Position numbers and translations under genes: made by a program. Under the pieces are notes generated by a model. That model was given only the letters and a program-made list of their open reading frames with translations, was not told the DNA's origin and ran no database searches. Shown here in pieces: positions 63,519-64,000 of a stretch of DNA of 64,000 bases. The stretch covers positions 124,001 to 188,000 of the forward strand of contig JBAYRL010000002.1 of the NCBI GenBank assembly GCA_041676705.1, given 5' to 3'. This DNA is from Acidimicrobiia bacterium. GTDB taxonomy: Bacteria > Actinomycetota > Acidimicrobiia > Acidimicrobiales > SKKL01. Each line of letters opens with the position of its first letter. The first letter of the stretch is position 1.

Positions 63519-64000
63519 CTACGCCGCCGCGGCGGACTTCACCCGTCGACGTGGTTTGTGTTCGCGGAGCCCGATTTCGCGGGCCACCGACATGAAATCG
63601 TCATGGCCAAGTATTCCTGCGGTGGCCTCGAGGTCATTTCCGGAGTCATAGAACGCTCGACCAAACGTATTTCGGATCGAAAGCGGCCGCACCGTCGCGT
63701 CTCCACTCAACCCAGCGTCGGTTAGAACCGTGCGGGCCCCCATCAAAACCGCTGACTGCCGCGATGCTGGGCGTGGCGAATTGCCGCCATAGAGGATCAA
63801 CTCATCGTCCCGATAATGCGTAGCCAGCTCAGTAAACGCTGGTTGTGCCCAAAAAGCGATCTCGGTTGTCCTAGGAGCGGCTTGTGGGTAACCGGAGCGG
63901 TTATGTCGACTTGTTCCGCCCAAGCGGAGCCCAACAGCGGTACCGGTTCCGTCAATCATCACCGACGACGCCCGCAGCTCGGCTAGCTCCCCGCTCGCGA
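63519..64000 (-). CDS. Degenerate tyrosine-recombinase-like protein, 5' end outside window
   Basis: The frame is open to the right edge, so the start is beyond 64000; 160 codons plus the stop are visible. The C-terminus has the layout of a phage-type integrase: VRPLSIRNTFGRAFYDSGND, then LEATAGILGHDD. The usual H-x-x-R reads L-S-I-R (arginine kept, histidine lost), LGH is kept, and no tyrosine follows at the nucleophile position (VAREIGL instead). The tail is basic (KPRRRVK) and alanine-rich. It resembles the C-terminal part of the frameshifted gene at 61086-61723. It may be an inactive or DNA-binding relative. Confidence 0.62.
   Translation of the reverse strand, partial: ASGELAELRASSVMIDGTGTAVGLRLGGTSRHNRSGYPQAAPRTTEIAFWAQPAFTELATHYRDDELILYGGNSPRPASRQSAVLMGARTVLTDAGLSGDATVRPLSIRNTFGRAFYDSGNDLEATAGILGHDDFMSVAREIGLREHKPRRRVKSAAAA

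Noticed and set aside
63500..63532. tRNA-like D-arm on the minus strand (TAGCTCATTGGCATAG after GGCGGCG)
   Set aside because: The start looks like a tRNA 5' half, but no matching acceptor strand, anticodon arm or T-arm follows. It directly overlaps the integrase-like stop codon. Too incomplete to call a tRNA or an attachment site.

Overview
The window looks like a bacterial chromosome segment from an actinobacterium. By eye it is moderately GC-rich. Supporting features are a mycothiol-reductase-type (Rv2466c-like) DsbA protein, a mycobacterial-type ribosome hibernation factor with two C-terminal domains, DUF2510 and DUF6308 proteins, an actinobacterial-type AddB-like nuclease and frequent GTG/TTG starts. 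Acidimicrobiia is my best guess, but this rests on gene content only. Genes are tightly packed, with ATGA overlaps and long convergent 3' overlaps.

Left part (1-14.7 kb). A mesaconyl-CoA hydratase, cut by the window edge, points to the ethylmalonyl-CoA pathway or a related acyl-CoA pathway. It is followed by an AddB/AddA-like helicase-nuclease pair converging on a YhaN/YhaO (SbcCD-like) pair, so two double-strand-end processing machines sit side by side. Then come nicotinate phosphoribosyltransferase, a PEP-mutase/isocitrate-lyase family enzyme and an unknown small protein.

Middle (14.7-29 kb). A cobalamin riboswitch precedes a FecCD/BtuC-type permease and its ATPase, which run directly into two tandem paralogous polytopic membrane proteins. 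The first paralogue is split by an in-frame TAA with a clearly homologous tail after it. Next are a flavodoxin-like protein, UspA, TerC, an MFS exporter, pgi, an SDR, a Dabb protein, a stand-alone RecB/Cas4-like nuclease, an HtpX protease with a DUF2510 tail, and mutM.

29-42 kb. A minus-strand run holds msrA, a secreted coiled-coil M15 peptidase, gcvT, gcvP (no gcvH), a small unknown protein and ald. It is followed by an OmpR-type two-component system and an SDR/acyl-CoA synthetase pair.

42-57.7 kb. Mostly single metabolic or stress genes: SRPBCC, sulfatase, HPF, Nudix, DsbA-like, PEBP, DUF1275, thiolase, enoyl-CoA hydratase, an orphan peptide-type binding protein, nitronate monooxygenase, an alpha/beta hydrolase, an N-terminally truncated ComB, an SDR and a VOC protein. 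Two closely related long palindromes bracket the hydrolase/ComB pair.

Right end (57.7-64 kb). This is an accessory region of more GC-rich sequence. It opens with a structured intergenic stretch (12-bp tandem repeats and a strong hairpin). It then carries a HEPN protein, a DUF6308 protein, a DDE transposase coupled to a frameshifted recombinase-like gene, a small unknown protein, a frameshifted secreted DUF4214 protein and a truncated degenerate integrase. No rRNA, tRNA or CRISPR array was recognised. I did not find a clearly new multi-gene system. The strongest leads are the split membrane-protein paralogue behind the riboswitch, the palindrome-bracketed gene pair and the recombinase/transposase unit.
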